Shown in pieces: positions 38,738-49,400 of a stretch of DNA of 64,000 nt. Location of the stretch: positions 1,550,001 to 1,614,000 of the forward strand of contig NZ_CP091975.1 of NCBI RefSeq assembly GCF_029016285.1. The letters run 5' to 3'. The stretch is from Vibrio sp. DW001. Its GTDB lineage: Bacteria > Pseudomonadota > Gammaproteobacteria > Enterobacterales > Vibrionaceae. The position numbers and the translations under genes were made by a program. Positions within the stretch are counted from its first letter, which is position 1; each line of letters opens with the position of its first letter. The notes under the pieces were generated by a model that saw nothing but the letters and a program-made list of their open reading frames with translations, was not told the DNA's origin and made no database searches.

Positions 38738-39521
38738 TGGTTACACTTATTAGTCATCAGCTGATAAAAAGTAGAGGGGATAAACGCGCGAGAACTTTCA
38801 CCGTTTCATAATTTATTTTATTTGTAACTATTTTTATATTTAATGGCCCTATCATGATGAGGTATTTAATCTGGTGAGTTGCAGCATCTGAGTTCCGATA
38901 GTAAAACAGAGTGTCGAGCGTGCTTTTGGGTTTTGTAAATTCTCATCATATGGCATGTTCTCGCTACAGAATATTTTTCTGCCTGTTTAACATGTTAAGA
39001 CGAATCGCCTCATTATATACTTGTTAAGTATAGTTTGCTTAACTGTTACTGCTTGGTTAATTGCGAATTGGTGGATATGCAAATGATATAACAGAAGCGA
39101 CCGCTAATATTTAATTTACTAATATATATGGCTTCAAATAGTTAGAATATATTTAAAAAATCTATTTTAATTTTAAGTTGATTCACATATTCAATGAATA
39201 TATTAATTAATTCCGTTTCTGTAGTTATTTTCCATGATATAACTGGTATCCTTTTTGATTAAACGTATAATTCTATGGACTTAGAGGTCAATGACAACCT
39301 TACCAAGCCTTACTGGTCCGGAGTCTACGCTATCTATATGGACAAATTTTATGCGTTTATCTCACAACAACACCTTATTGTTAGTAGACATAATGGGCGG
39401 TTAACTGTCGGGTTGTGAGTTGAATTATACGATGCCATTGAAGTGTAACCCTTGACGATGAAGTGTTTAAGTTGAATACAGCAAGCTGATATTCATATGT
39501 ATAAAATAAATAAAGGTAAAG
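38738..39521. other. 784-bp intergenic region, no gene recognised
   Basis: Unusually long and AT-rich for this window. No convincing coding frame is present. I see a perfect palindrome ATATTCA-A-TGAATAT at 39187-39201 and a short stem GTTAAG/CTTAAC at 39023-39043. It must hold the promoter of the PAS-EAL-CBS gene and may have a long 5' leader or a small RNA, for which I see no direct evidence. Confidence 0.5.
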
Positions 39522-41999
39522 TTGATTTTATCCGTGAATAATAATTCAAATAAAGTAACGCCAATATTCCAACATGCTAATTCAGAGTTGTTGTCTATTA
39601 AATGGCAATGGAAAATTGATGAAAGTTACTTCTGTATTGAGTCTGAGTTGCTGAAAAAGCGTCTACATTTAGAGCAAACAGTGTCAACTATTGATGATTT
39701 TGTCCATATATTGTCCATAAAAAGTCAGCGAGATTTAAGACGTCTAGGTGGTCTGGTAAAAGAGATGACGATTGGTGAACAAATTAAGCCAATTCGAATA
39801 TGTTTTACCACCATGGGAGGTTGTCTTAGCTATTGCTTACTCTCCGCAAAGCTATCTGACATCGGTACCATTAGTGGTGAAATTCTTCCTTTGTTTACTT
39901 CCTCTCATTTCGGCGAATTTTCCTCATTCTTTGAACAAATTTTTGAAAATCAACACCATGGAATGGTATTGACGGATGAAAGTACCGCTATTGTCGCGTG
40001 CAATGAAGAGTTTGAAGCCTCAACACAATATTCGTTGATGGAACTGATTGGCAAAGAGACCCGTATTTTTAATGCGAATAAACATGGTGATCTGTATTTT
40101 GTTGATATGTGGGAGAAAATCAATACAGAAGGCTTCTGGGTTGGGTTAATTTTAAGCAAGCGAAAAGATGGGTTAGCCATTCCTCAAGAGCTGACGATTC
40201 AACGAATAACGTCGATTCAAGAGAACATCTATTACATAGGAATGTGTCGAGATTTATCAAATTCTTTGTATCGAATTGCAGGCAGAGAGTACGGCGGTAT
40301 CGAATTACTCACGCAGCTTCCTTGTGATGACGATTTTGCATTCCGATTATATGAATATTATCTCAAGATGGATGTGACAAATGGTTTGATGGTTCTAAGC
40401 TTCGAGCCAAAATTTGGTATCGATAATATATTGGAGCAAAAAAGAGAAATCGCGTCTGTACTTTCCTATCGATGTGACAATACCTTGTCGGGGTATTTGT
40501 ATGGCAGTGTATTTATGATTGCGATAACGTTTTGCCAAACACAAAATAAACCTTTATCTCTGTCTATCTTGCAGGCAATAAAAGAAAAACTGTATCAAAT
40601 AAGACAAGAAGTAGATGACGTTGTCTATCAATTGATTACTGATTCTGTGCTTGGCGTTTCCGTCCTTGGACTTGATACCCACGATCCTCATGATTTAATA
40701 CCTCACTCTCTACATGCGATGCGTGAAAAACACAGTAATAATAGACTGAGTAAAGTGTGTTTCTATAGTGATAAGTTGCATGACAAGGTTAAGAAACGGC
40801 AACGATCAGAAAAAATTGTGGTTAATGCCATTCAGTCAAAAAGTGTTGAAGTTTACTTCCAACCAATCATCAATTCAGATAACTGGCAGGTGGGGAAGTT
40901 TGAAGCGCTATGCCGATTTAGGGATCAAAATGGTTCATTGTTAAATACGCAAGAAATGGTTCGAATTGCGGAAGAACTCAACCTTGTTGATCGGCTTGAT
41001 TTGGTGGTAGCAGAAAAAGCAATTCAGAAAAGACAAAACTTAATACTGCTTTATGGTAGGGACATTGAAGTAACCATCAATATATCCCTAAATACGGAAA
41101 AACCGAGTAAATTGATTTTCGAAGATCTCAATAAATTGTTCGACAGATATGTGTCAGATCTACCGTATTTAACGGTCGAATTGACGGAGAGCGCTTACTT
41201 TGACAGCGAAGAAATTGATTCTATGGTCCTGACTGCTATCAGAACAAGAGGCGTAAAAATTGCGATCGATGATTTTGGTACCGGGTTCTCGTCGTTCACC
41301 TATTTGAAAGATAGTAATTTTGATATTCTGAAAATTGATCGAGAATTTGTAAAAAATATTACGGTAGGGTCAGCGAATTTTCATATTGTGAAAATGATTA
41401 CAAATTTGGCCCATACACTAGATGTCGAAGTCGTGGCTGAAGGAGTAGAAACGATTCAAGAAGTTGTGCTTTTGAAAAGCCTTGGGGTCGACCTATTACA
41501 GGGCTTTTATTTTTCTAAACCAAAATCATTGAGTAATATTGAATCACCAGCTTTCTATCTGAATAAATTGAAAGAACTTTCGAGCTTATCGACTAATCAA
41601 AGTCGATTTGAGTTGGTTCAGTTATTGCCGTCTTTGGAACCTGGAAGTAGCCTGCAAGATATCAAAATGATTTTCGATAATACGGATTTTTCGATTGTAC
41701 CGATTGTTAGCGATTCGATCTGTGTCGGTTACATCGATATTGCCACGTATAATCTCCATATAACGCCATCATTAGGTTTTCCCACTGAAACATCCTCTGA
41801 TCTCAGTTCTTTACATAAAAAAGTGGAGACGATCATGATTCGTAAAATGGTAACAGTTCACGAGACGATTGTTAGTGGGGAAGTTCATGAGAAAATAAAT
41901 AATGGATATGACTTTCCTTGGGTCGTTATTGACGATATGGGGCGTTATACCGGTGTTATCGAAACCAAGCGCGCTTATTTATACCTCAATAACCTCTGA
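39522..41999 (+). CDS. Cytoplasmic c-di-GMP phosphodiesterase: PAS - degenerate GGDEF - EAL - CBS
   Basis: 825 residues without membrane helices. An unrecognised N-terminal 140 residues is followed by a PAS domain at about 145-255 (IFENQHHGMVLTDESTAIV), a worn GGDEF-like region without the signature (from YGGIELLTQLPCDDDF), an EAL domain with the motif at 461-463 (FEALCRF) and ELTESAY, IDDFGTGFSS and EGVETIQE, and a C-terminal CBS pair. EAL catalytic residues look intact. The CBS pair may bind a nucleotide. The start is a TTG with AAAGGT upstream; a GTG four codons later is possible. Confidence 0.9.
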   Translation: MILSVNNNSNKVTPIFQHANSELLSIKWQWKIDESYFCIESELLKKRLHLEQTVSTIDDFVHILSIKSQRDLRRLGGLVKEMTIGEQIKPIRICFTTMGGCLSYCLLSAKLSDIGTISGEILPLFTSSHFGEFSSFFEQIFENQHHGMVLTDESTAIVACNEEFEASTQYSLMELIGKETRIFNANKHGDLYFVDMWEKINTEGFWVGLILSKRKDGLAIPQELTIQRITSIQENIYYIGMCRDLSNSLYRIAGREYGGIELLTQLPCDDDFAFRLYEYYLKMDVTNGLMVLSFEPKFGIDNILEQKREIASVLSYRCDNTLSGYLYGSVFMIAITFCQTQNKPLSLSILQAIKEKLYQIRQEVDDVVYQLITDSVLGVSVLGLDTHDPHDLIPHSLHAMREKHSNNRLSKVCFYSDKLHDKVKKRQRSEKIVVNAIQSKSVEVYFQPIINSDNWQVGKFEALCRFRDQNGSLLNTQEMVRIAEELNLVDRLDLVVAEKAIQKRQNLILLYGRDIEVTINISLNTEKPSKLIFEDLNKLFDRYVSDLPYLTVELTESAYFDSEEIDSMVLTAIRTRGVKIAIDDFGTGFSSFTYLKDSNFDILKIDREFVKNITVGSANFHIVKMITNLAHTLDVEVVAEGVETIQEVVLLKSLGVDLLQGFYFSKPKSLSNIESPAFYLNKLKELSSLSTNQSRFELVQLLPSLEPGSSLQDIKMIFDNTDFSIVPIVSDSICVGYIDIATYNLHITPSLGFPTETSSDLSSLHKKVETIMIRKMVTVHETIVSGEVHEKINNGYDFPWVVIDDMGRYTGVIETKRAYLYLNNL

Positions 42000-42057
42000 T
42001 GAACTCAAACGCCTTTATCTCGAACACAATTAAGCCACGAAAGACCAACAGACTCTC

Positions 42058-42091
42058 ACCTTGAAGCCACACCTAATGGTGACTTCAAGGT
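42058..42091. terminator. Hairpin between the EAL gene and gltS
   Basis: ACCTTGAAG pairs with CTTCAAGGT, extended by CAC/GTG, between two convergent genes. No U-run follows on either strand, so termination is only suggested by the position. Confidence 0.4.
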
Positions 42092-42177
42092 CGAGATATA
42101 TACGGTTAGCTCCTCATTGCCCTATAAAAATTATCTGCACGTACGGATACAGACTAATACCGTTCTAAACACCTAAA

Positions 42178-43404
42178 CTAACTTATCCAGTTCAGAAAGT
42201 AGGGAATGATTAGTGCGTTCGCAAGGTCTATGAAAAATGCACAAACCAAAGGGACTATGATAAAAGCTTGGTGAGAATTACCATACTTTTGGGCGACAGC
42301 AGACATATTAGCCATTGCCGTCGGGGTAGAACCTAACGAAATGCCACTGAAGCCTGCGCATATAACCGCAGCGTCATAGTTTCTGCCCATGACTGGAAAA
42401 ACAACGAAAATTGTGACACAAATGGCGATAATAAATTGGGCCCCAAGAATCATAAATATAGGCCCAGCAAGGTCTACCATTGCCCACAACTGCATACTCA
42501 TTAATGACATCGCAAGAAAGGCGCCCAGTGCAATATCTGCAATCAACGCAATAGAGGGTTTTCCGGCTGGCCAGCGAGTACCTGTAATTCTTGGATAGGA
42601 AGCGGGAACTAAGTTAGAAATTAATATGCCAGCAAATAGGCAGGTGACAAAAAGAGGCAGTTCAAGGCCCAACGTTCCCACTCCCTCATTTAAAATAGCA
42701 CCAAGAATGATACAAACATGAATCGCTAAAACAGCATCAAGGAAATCATAAGCGTTTATTGATGGTTGTGGTTTATCTATCGCTGCGCCAACATCCATTT
42801 TCTCGAATTTTTCTGGCATTAAGTTGTGTTTATTTATTAGGTATTTAGCAATCGGCCCTCCCATTATACTCGCAAGTATTAGGCCAAATGTCGCACTAGC
42901 AATACCAATTTCTATCGCGTTATCAAGTCCAAATTGCTGTGCTATTTTGGGAGACCAAGCGATCGCAGTTCCGTGACCACCAATCAAGGACACAGTACCA
43001 CTTAGTAAGCCCACGGCTTTATCTTGTCCCAACCATGTAGCGATGCCTATACCGGTAAGGTTTTGGATAAACATATATCCAATCGTGATTGATAGCAGTA
43101 TAAGTAGAGGCTTTCCCCCTTTAAACAGATCATTTAGGCTTGCATTGATACCAATGGTGGTAAAAAAATAAACGAGCAGCAAGTCACGCGTAGCCAAATC
43201 AAATTGAACATCTATTTCTGTTATGTAGTACAAAACCGCCAACAACACAGAGACCAAAATGCCACCGGATACAGGTTCAGGAATGCTAAATTCCTTAAGG
43301 ATGCGAATGGATTGAGTGAGTCGGCGGCCAATGAATAAAACGATGATGCCTAACGTTACCGCGAGAAAAGATTCTATGTGCAATACATTTTCTATGTAGT
43401 TCAT
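42178..43404 (-). CDS. gltS: Sodium/glutamate symporter GltS
   Basis: 408 residues, about ten membrane helices, the full GltS length. Family motifs: EFSIPEPVSGGILVS, FFTTIGINASLNDL, SGTVSLIGGHGTAIAWSP, FGLILASIMGGPIAKYLI and the C-terminal CAGFSGISLGSTPTAMANM, i.e. the two re-entrant loops. It takes up glutamate with Na+, as suits a marine organism. A good ribosome site (AAGGACA) precedes the ATG. It lies 9 bp downstream of the patatin gene's stop on the same strand, so the two are probably co-transcribed. Confidence 0.95.
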   Translation of the reverse strand: MNYIENVLHIESFLAVTLGIIVLFIGRRLTQSIRILKEFSIPEPVSGGILVSVLLAVLYYITEIDVQFDLATRDLLLVYFFTTIGINASLNDLFKGGKPLLILLSITIGYMFIQNLTGIGIATWLGQDKAVGLLSGTVSLIGGHGTAIAWSPKIAQQFGLDNAIEIGIASATFGLILASIMGGPIAKYLINKHNLMPEKFEKMDVGAAIDKPQPSINAYDFLDAVLAIHVCIILGAILNEGVGTLGLELPLFVTCLFAGILISNLVPASYPRITGTRWPAGKPSIALIADIALGAFLAMSLMSMQLWAMVDLAGPIFMILGAQFIIAICVTIFVVFPVMGRNYDAAVICAGFSGISLGSTPTAMANMSAVAQKYGNSHQAFIIVPLVCAFFIDLANALIIPYFLNWIS

Positions 43405-43413
43405 GATCTGTCC

Positions 43414-44682
43414 TTAAATCCTATTGATTGATGGGCTGTTTTTTATTTCGTCATATCCATACTTAATGAGGGCATCTACCTGATTTTTATCTAATTTAAA
43501 ATCTGTTGGAATAGTGTTCATAGATTCGGCTTCTGTTGAGTTAGTAAGGTTTATATCTAAAAATAGCGTTTTTCGCCCGTCACTATTTTTTGACCATTGG
43601 TCCAATTTTTCAATGATTAATTGTTTTGACATGTCATTGTACCGATGAAGCTGTATGTCTGTTACCGCATTGATTGTAGTCGATGCTGACGGGGTATCAA
43701 TTGTGCCATCAATTCCTGTTTTTGGTTGAGTCGATGCGTCAACGGCAATGATAACGATGGTGTCGACATTGCTGTCTAGTTTCTTGAAAAATGAGAGGTT
43801 GCTTTGTGTGATGTCATAAAAGGCGAGTAACCCTAGGTTGTCGGTAATTCCGCCGTCGACTAAATGAACGTAAGGCCGTCTCTTTTTATCCGCATAACTG
43901 TCTAAGCCCTTTAACGTGTTTTGTACATGCGGAGAATAACTGTCATTCATATCGGCGAATGTTGGCCTATCACATTGCTCAAAGTTTTTCAGTACAACGG
44001 GCTCAAAAATAATGGGTACAGCAGAAGATGCGGCCACAGCATCGGAAACAGGGTATTGATCGATATCTGAACAGACTAAATCAAAGTATTCCTGTAAAAA
44101 TGAAAAGCGGACGCCACCACCTAAGTCACTAGCATTAATGATGATTAAAGGGCCATCTTCACGCATGTCTGCAAATGTTTGATCTTTAAATAGGGATTCA
44201 TTGTAGAAGTTCGCTGCCGCTTGCGTCCGAGTCTGATGGGAAAAGATATATTTTGGACTCACTAATATGTCTAAAAGCCCACTAGAGATATCGCGGTAAA
44301 GAAACGCCTCTTCATACGTATCAAATATCTGATCACCGTATAATCCGTAATAGGCCGCGGTAAAACTTCCTCCAGAAACAGAACTGATCGCCATAACTTG
44401 TTCTAGCAAGCTACTATTTCCCTGAGGGGAGTTATAGTTTATCTCGCTAAGCCCTTTCAATACGCCATATGAAAGCGCCGCTGCGCGAGTTCCGCCACCA
44501 GAGAAAGTGATCAGGACGGCAGTATTAGAATCTTGTTGCTGTGATGTCTCTGAAAGCGAGTAAGAAGATTTCTGAGCGAGTCCTGCTGATTGATTGGTAA
44601 TCATGCCTTTTGAACTACACCCGTTAAGTAATGCCAACAGTAGCAGGATAATGGACATTGGTTTCATGGAAATGGTCATCAA
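43414..44682 (-). CDS. Patatin-like phospholipase, lipoprotein
   Basis: 422 residues. A lipobox (LLNGC) follows a short hydrophobic stretch. The patatin signature is complete: the oxyanion loop FSGGGTRAAALSYGVLKGL, nucleophile Ser in SSVSGGSFTAAYYG and catalytic Asp in VDGGITDNLG. It is expected to hydrolyse acyl esters at the cell envelope. Its start could be the ATG at 44682 or the one at 44667; neither has a strong ribosome site. It is upstream of gltS. Confidence 0.9.
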   Translation of the reverse strand: MMTISMKPMSIILLLLALLNGCSSKGMITNQSAGLAQKSSYSLSETSQQQDSNTAVLITFSGGGTRAAALSYGVLKGLSEINYNSPQGNSSLLEQVMAISSVSGGSFTAAYYGLYGDQIFDTYEEAFLYRDISSGLLDILVSPKYIFSHQTRTQAAANFYNESLFKDQTFADMREDGPLIIINASDLGGGVRFSFLQEYFDLVCSDIDQYPVSDAVAASSAVPIIFEPVVLKNFEQCDRPTFADMNDSYSPHVQNTLKGLDSYADKKRRPYVHLVDGGITDNLGLLAFYDITQSNLSFFKKLDSNVDTIVIIAVDASTQPKTGIDGTIDTPSASTTINAVTDIQLHRYNDMSKQLIIEKLDQWSKNSDGRKTLFLDINLTNSTEAESMNTIPTDFKLDKNQVDALIKYGYDEIKNSPSINRI

Positions 44683-44836
44683 AGGTTGTGTCGTCTGCGT
44701 CTATTTTACTATTGAAATGTGATCAGGTAACGGGTTAGTGTGAAGACTCACTGTTGTATAAAACGTGACAATTAGAGTGGTATGTAGTCAGATTCGTTGT
44801 GCTTACCAGATTTCCATTTGTTTTAGTTCAAATCCA

Positions 44837-45100
44837 TTAACCACTCTTGTCGACTAATGTCGTCGGCGCGTGACGATGGTTATGGTTATGGTTATGGTTG
44901 TCTTTGTGATTGTAAATACTGTCTTTGCTTTTTGCGTTTTTTAAGTCAAATAGCCTAGGTTGTTTTCCTTTCGACTGCTCTAACGCCGTAATTATTGTGT
45001 CTTTATTGTGCATTGCAGGCGACGATAAATGGACATCATGACCATAAGCAAGGCTAGTCATTGGAATAAGTAAAAATGATAGGAATAGGTGCTTTTTCAT
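44837..45100 (-). CDS. Small exported protein with His-Asn repeat
   Basis: 87 residues: a signal peptide (MKKHLFLSFLLIPMTSLAYG) then a short hydrophilic mature part whose C-terminal third is HKDNHNHNHNHRHAP. The repeated His-Asn pairs come from four copies of a 6-bp repeat and suggest binding of Zn, Cu or Ni in the periplasm, by composition only. It is not like any protein I recognise. It may be regulated separately from the patatin gene 154 bp downstream. Confidence 0.65.
   Translation of the reverse strand: MKKHLFLSFLLIPMTSLAYGHDVHLSSPAMHNKDTIITALEQSKGKQPRLFDLKNAKSKDSIYNHKDNHNHNHNHRHAPTTLVDKSG
44876..44899. repeat. Hexanucleotide microsatellite (ATGGTT)4
   Basis: Four perfect tandem copies, reading AACCAT on the minus strand and encoding Asn-His pairs. 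Copy changes keep the frame and would lengthen or shorten the histidine repeat. Confidence 0.85.
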
Positions 45101-45211
45101 TGGTCGGTTTCTACATATTTGGATAAAGCATGGTATAAAAAGTGTGCCTTAAAAGTAAAAGATGCGCCCAGAGGAGAGGACACGCTTCTATAGCACACAG
45201 CCTTAACAGGA

Positions 45212-45525
45212 TCAACGTAGCGTAACTTTTGGATTCTCAGCCGGCTTGTTTAGCAATCCAAAGAAGGCTGGGACGGTTGCTGCATCACCATCTAACGTGA
45301 TGTAGCCTGCTTCAACCGCTTCAGCAAAGTCAACTTTACCAACGAGTAAACCTAGGAATACCGGTTTAGTCAGGTTCAAGGTTGCTTTTGCGTGCCCAAT
45401 GAAGTTTTCGTGGAACTCTGCGACTCTGCGACACTGCGATGAACTTCTAGTGCATGCGTTTCTTCGGTATCAGAGAAGTTAAACGCGATAGTAAAGTGTT
45501 TTCCGATCTTTGTCGCGATTGTAGA
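45212..45525 (-). pseudogene. 3' remnant of an alkyl sulfatase gene (SCP2-like C-terminal domain)
   Basis: The minus strand encodes the C-terminal sterol-carrier-like domain of an alkyl/aryl sulfatase: KHFTIAFNFSDTEETHALEVHRS, then FHENFIGHAKATLNLTKPV and LVGKVDFAEAVEAGYITLDGD, ending NPKVTLR and TGA. The metallo-hydrolase part is absent. An 8-bp tandem duplication (CTCTGCGA at 45416-45423 and 45424-45431) breaks the frame; removing one copy restores VHRSVAEFHENF. The right end merges into the LysR coding sequence near 45520. Two lesions make it a dead gene. Confidence 0.82.
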
Positions 45526-46378
45526 AGAACGAAACTACAGCAAAGCCGCCAAGCGTTTAGGTATTAGTCAGTCGGCCGTTAGCCAAAGCGTTAACCGTTT
45601 ACGAGATATTTATAAGGATAACTTGTTTATTCGGTGTAGCCATGGAGTGAAGCCTACACCTTATGCATTGGATATATATCCGGCCTTGTCTAACTCGGTA
45701 GAAAGTATCGCTAACATGCTTCCTGAGCAACGTCACTTTAACCCGATTCATTATCAACGTCAGTTTACCATTGCAGCATTGAGCGTACTCAGTTTTACGC
45801 TGTTCCCACAATTGGTTAAACGGATATTTGACCAAGCACCTTTAGTGTCAATCAAAACTGAACCTCTGTTTGGTCAAGATATGAATAGTCTGTTGCGGTC
45901 TCATCAATGTGATTTACTCATTGAGGCTGACTCAAATCGCTTCCCGCATTTACGCTCGGAAGAGATTATGCAAGATAGCTTAGTCGTCGTGAGTCGAGTA
46001 GGGCATCCACGGTTTGCTGATGGCCAACTTACGTTGGGTCGCTATCTTGAAGAGAAGCATGTCATTCACTCACAACCGGAGCAAAAAGCAGGCTATTTAG
46101 GCGATAAAGGTATAGCAGGTTTGTCTGAACGGGATGTCGCATGGCAAGCTAGTGGTATCATGGATATGTTGCCGTTAATCGCTGGAAGTGAGTGTATAGG
46201 TATCTTGCCGGGTCATTTAGCGAAGCAGTATTGCGCTTCTTTTGGATTGAAAATGCTGCAAGCGGATTTTCTGCCAACACAGATATCAGTGAGTATGTAT
46301 TGGCATCCTTCGCGTACCAATGAACCGACTCACCGATGGTTAAGACAGCAATGCATATTGGCGGCGCGTGAGGGATAG
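45520..46378 (+). pseudogene. LysR-type regulator lacking its start (5' deletion)
   Basis: From about 45520 the plus strand encodes a LysR protein starting inside the first helix (FPIFVAIVEERNYSKAAKRL, GISQSAVSQSVNRLRD) and running to TAG at 46378. Upstream the frame reads into antisense of the sulfatase remnant and meets a TGA with no ATG, GTG or TTG in between. The first start codon is TTG at 45623, beyond the DNA-binding domain, so a 251-residue product would lack it. The effector-binding half is uninterrupted. The gene is probably inactive. Confidence 0.75.
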
Positions 46379-46418
46379 CCTGCTTCGCCATCGTTCTCGT
46401 ATGGTCATTAGAACGGAG

Positions 46419-49400
46419 TTAGTTTCCCGATTGAGCATCTAGATAAAAGCTGATATCAACGGGCACATTCTGCTCTTTGTCCAAATATTCATCGGCATAA
46501 CGCAGGTAGATGCCACTTTCTAAGAATAATAGAAACAGCTGCATGTCGATATGCTCATCCAGCGCCATCTTATACATAATATCGATGGCCACACTCATCG
46601 GTTTGGCCTTTTTGTAAGGTCTATCCGCGGCGGTGAGCGCCTCGAAAATGTCTGCAACGACCAATATACGCTCTAAAACGGAGAGGTCTTCCGCTTCCAA
46701 TTTGCGTGGGTATCCGGTTCCTTTCAGTGTTTCGTGGTGAGTTGTCGCATATTGAGGTACTTTTTTTAATTCATCTGGGAAGGGCAGACTTTCTAACATT
46801 TTTATGCCGCTGATCATATGTTCATTAATTTTGTAGCGATCCTCTGCGGTTAATGTTCCTTTCGATATGGACAAATTGTAGATCTCGCCCAGATTATAAA
46901 GGTGTTCAGGGACATCCATTTTGATGTTGAACTTGGCATCAATATCGACATCGTGTGTTCGAGGTATGATGTGCTCAGGCTTATCTGCGAGTAAATTTTC
47001 AACAACGGGTAAGTCATGTTTAACGGGTTCTTTGCGCCATTCCTCAACATTTGATAGACCCAAAGAGTTATCAAAATGTCTAAGCCAATGTTGATTGGCA
47101 ATACGTTTTACGCGCTCTACTTTATCTGGGCTAGTGAACTCGCCTCCAACATTTATATGTGCAATGAACTCAAAGTCCTCCTGTAACTCTTTCAGTCGAT
47201 TTTCTAATTCTGCTTTCGCTTGTTGCTCTGAGATATCTTGACGTAACTTATGGTTCAAGTAATCGATCTGCGCATCGCGCCACAGTACCTCAAAACGGGT
47301 ACGAATTTCGTGAATACGATTGTAGTTCGTTTCTAGTTTTGTTCCCTTGTCCACGATATGTTCTGGTTGCGTGATCTTCCCACAATCATGCAACCATGCT
47401 GCAATTCTGAACTCCCTTTTTTCTTGGTCATTCGCGAATCTGAATGCCTTAAAGGCTTCTCGGTCACTCTGCTCTGCGGCTTCTGCTAACATCATCCCTA
47501 TAACGGGTACTCGGTTGCAATGACCTGCGGTGTAGGGTGATTTGTCATCGATAGCCTGAGCGATTAGACGAATAAAAGACTCGATGAACTCTTCTTGCTG
47601 TTTCTCATGTTGATGAAGGTGCTCAGCCATATCATAGATAGATTCAGATAACTCCCAAACCTCCTTTATTCGGGTATTGATTAACTGAACGTTCTTGTAT
47701 TTTCTCTGATTAATTTTGAGTGTTTCCGCTCTTAATTGCCTAATGGGGTGAACGATTGGCGATCCCATGATCCAAATGATAGGTAATAAAAGACACAGTA
47801 AACCCCCTGTGATCATAATGGTTTTTTTAATGCGTTCAAAAACGAGTTCAAGGACGGCCGATTTTGGGATGGTGATAGCAAAGTACTCTTGATGACCCTG
47901 ATAGTTGACGGGTTGAACGTAAAAATATCGTTCAACACCGTCTATGTCGCGCATGACTAACTTCCCGTAGGATGCTTCATCGTTGATCAAATTGTAAAGC
48001 TCATCATAGGGGATGACTCTATCGTTGACGACAGTGTTTACTTGCAATGGTTGCAACCATTTTTTATAAAGCGTCTTTTTTTGCTCGGGTGTAATACGAC
48101 CGATTGCTTTATTGATAATATCGATTAGTGCCGAATTTTCTGGTTGAACCACTATATGGAAATCGGAATTGTAGTGTTGATCAAATGGCGTGATGTTCGT
48201 TAATATTTTGACATTTTGGATGAAGTACTGTTTTTTTGCCTGACGTAATATTGCAGCGCTATCAATGACCGCATCAACCTTTCCATTTTCTAACATACGG
48301 ACAGCGTCAACAAGTTCGTTTACTTCAATAAGCTTGATGGTGGGAAAATCATTCTTAAGCTTTGGAATGATCGACCAACCGGACAAAATCGCAACCCTCT
48401 GCTCAGACAATGCAGATAAGTCGTCAAACTTGTCACGACCAATGGGAACTAAAACACCAAAAGGTAATGAGTAGATAGGGTCACTGTAAACGCCTTTGAC
48501 ATAGCCATTGGGGTTGTTTTGCAAAGAGTGTAAAACATCGAGAGAACCGTTGTTAAAAAGGTCAACTAGCTCATTCCAGTTGAACCCGTTGATAAACTCG
48601 AACTTAAGTCCGGTGAGCTGAGAAATAGTGGTAAGTAAGTCAATGGCATACCCTTTTGGTTCTCCTGAAACAGAATAGTCTATTGGCCCCCATGCGTTCT
48701 GATTGGACACTTTTAGAGAGAGCGTGTTATCTATTAAAAGTTGTTCTTGTGGAGAGAATTGAATTGGATCCAATACTGGTAATGGTGATTCATTTTTAAC
48801 GATGGCATTACTCGCTAAAATCTCGCCAGTCGGACGAAATAAGAAGGCTTCAGTATTGTACCCATCCAGAGCAGAACGCAACTTACCAGACAATGTCGAC
48901 AATAGAACATCGACACCGACAACTGCGCCAGTAGCGCCCACTTTTACGGAAAAAGTTTGTCCCGGTATTTTCAAAATTTGAAATAAATAAGGGTCGGTTT
49001 TTTTAACTTGAGTTGTGGATGAGTTGTTGTACCAAGGACGCTGAGTAGGAAAGTAGTTGCTTATTTCCGGTTTGATCTCTCGTATTCTAAATTGGTCATT
49101 CAAGTAAATTGTTTTTTTTATACGATTTTGGCCTTCACCTGCGACCATTATGACAACCCAACGATCCTTAGGTTTCGCGCCAATTCTAAGACGAACTTGT
49201 TCGGAGGATTGTAAATTGATCAGTTGATAAAAATTATCGTCTGGCCGGCCTACGTAGATACTATAGATCTCGTTATTAGCCTTAAGGGCGATAGAAAATA
49301 TACTCATCCAATCCGTTGAATTACGATCCATTTGCCCCACTAAATTAGACAATAACTCTGTGGTGTGTGTCATTCTCGCATCGAGTTCATTCACATGGCG

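Noticed and set aside
45623..46378. A functional 251-residue LysR-family protein starting at TTG 45623
   Set aside because: It would lack the DNA-binding domain, whose codons are present just upstream in the same frame; the gene is better read as 5'-deleted.
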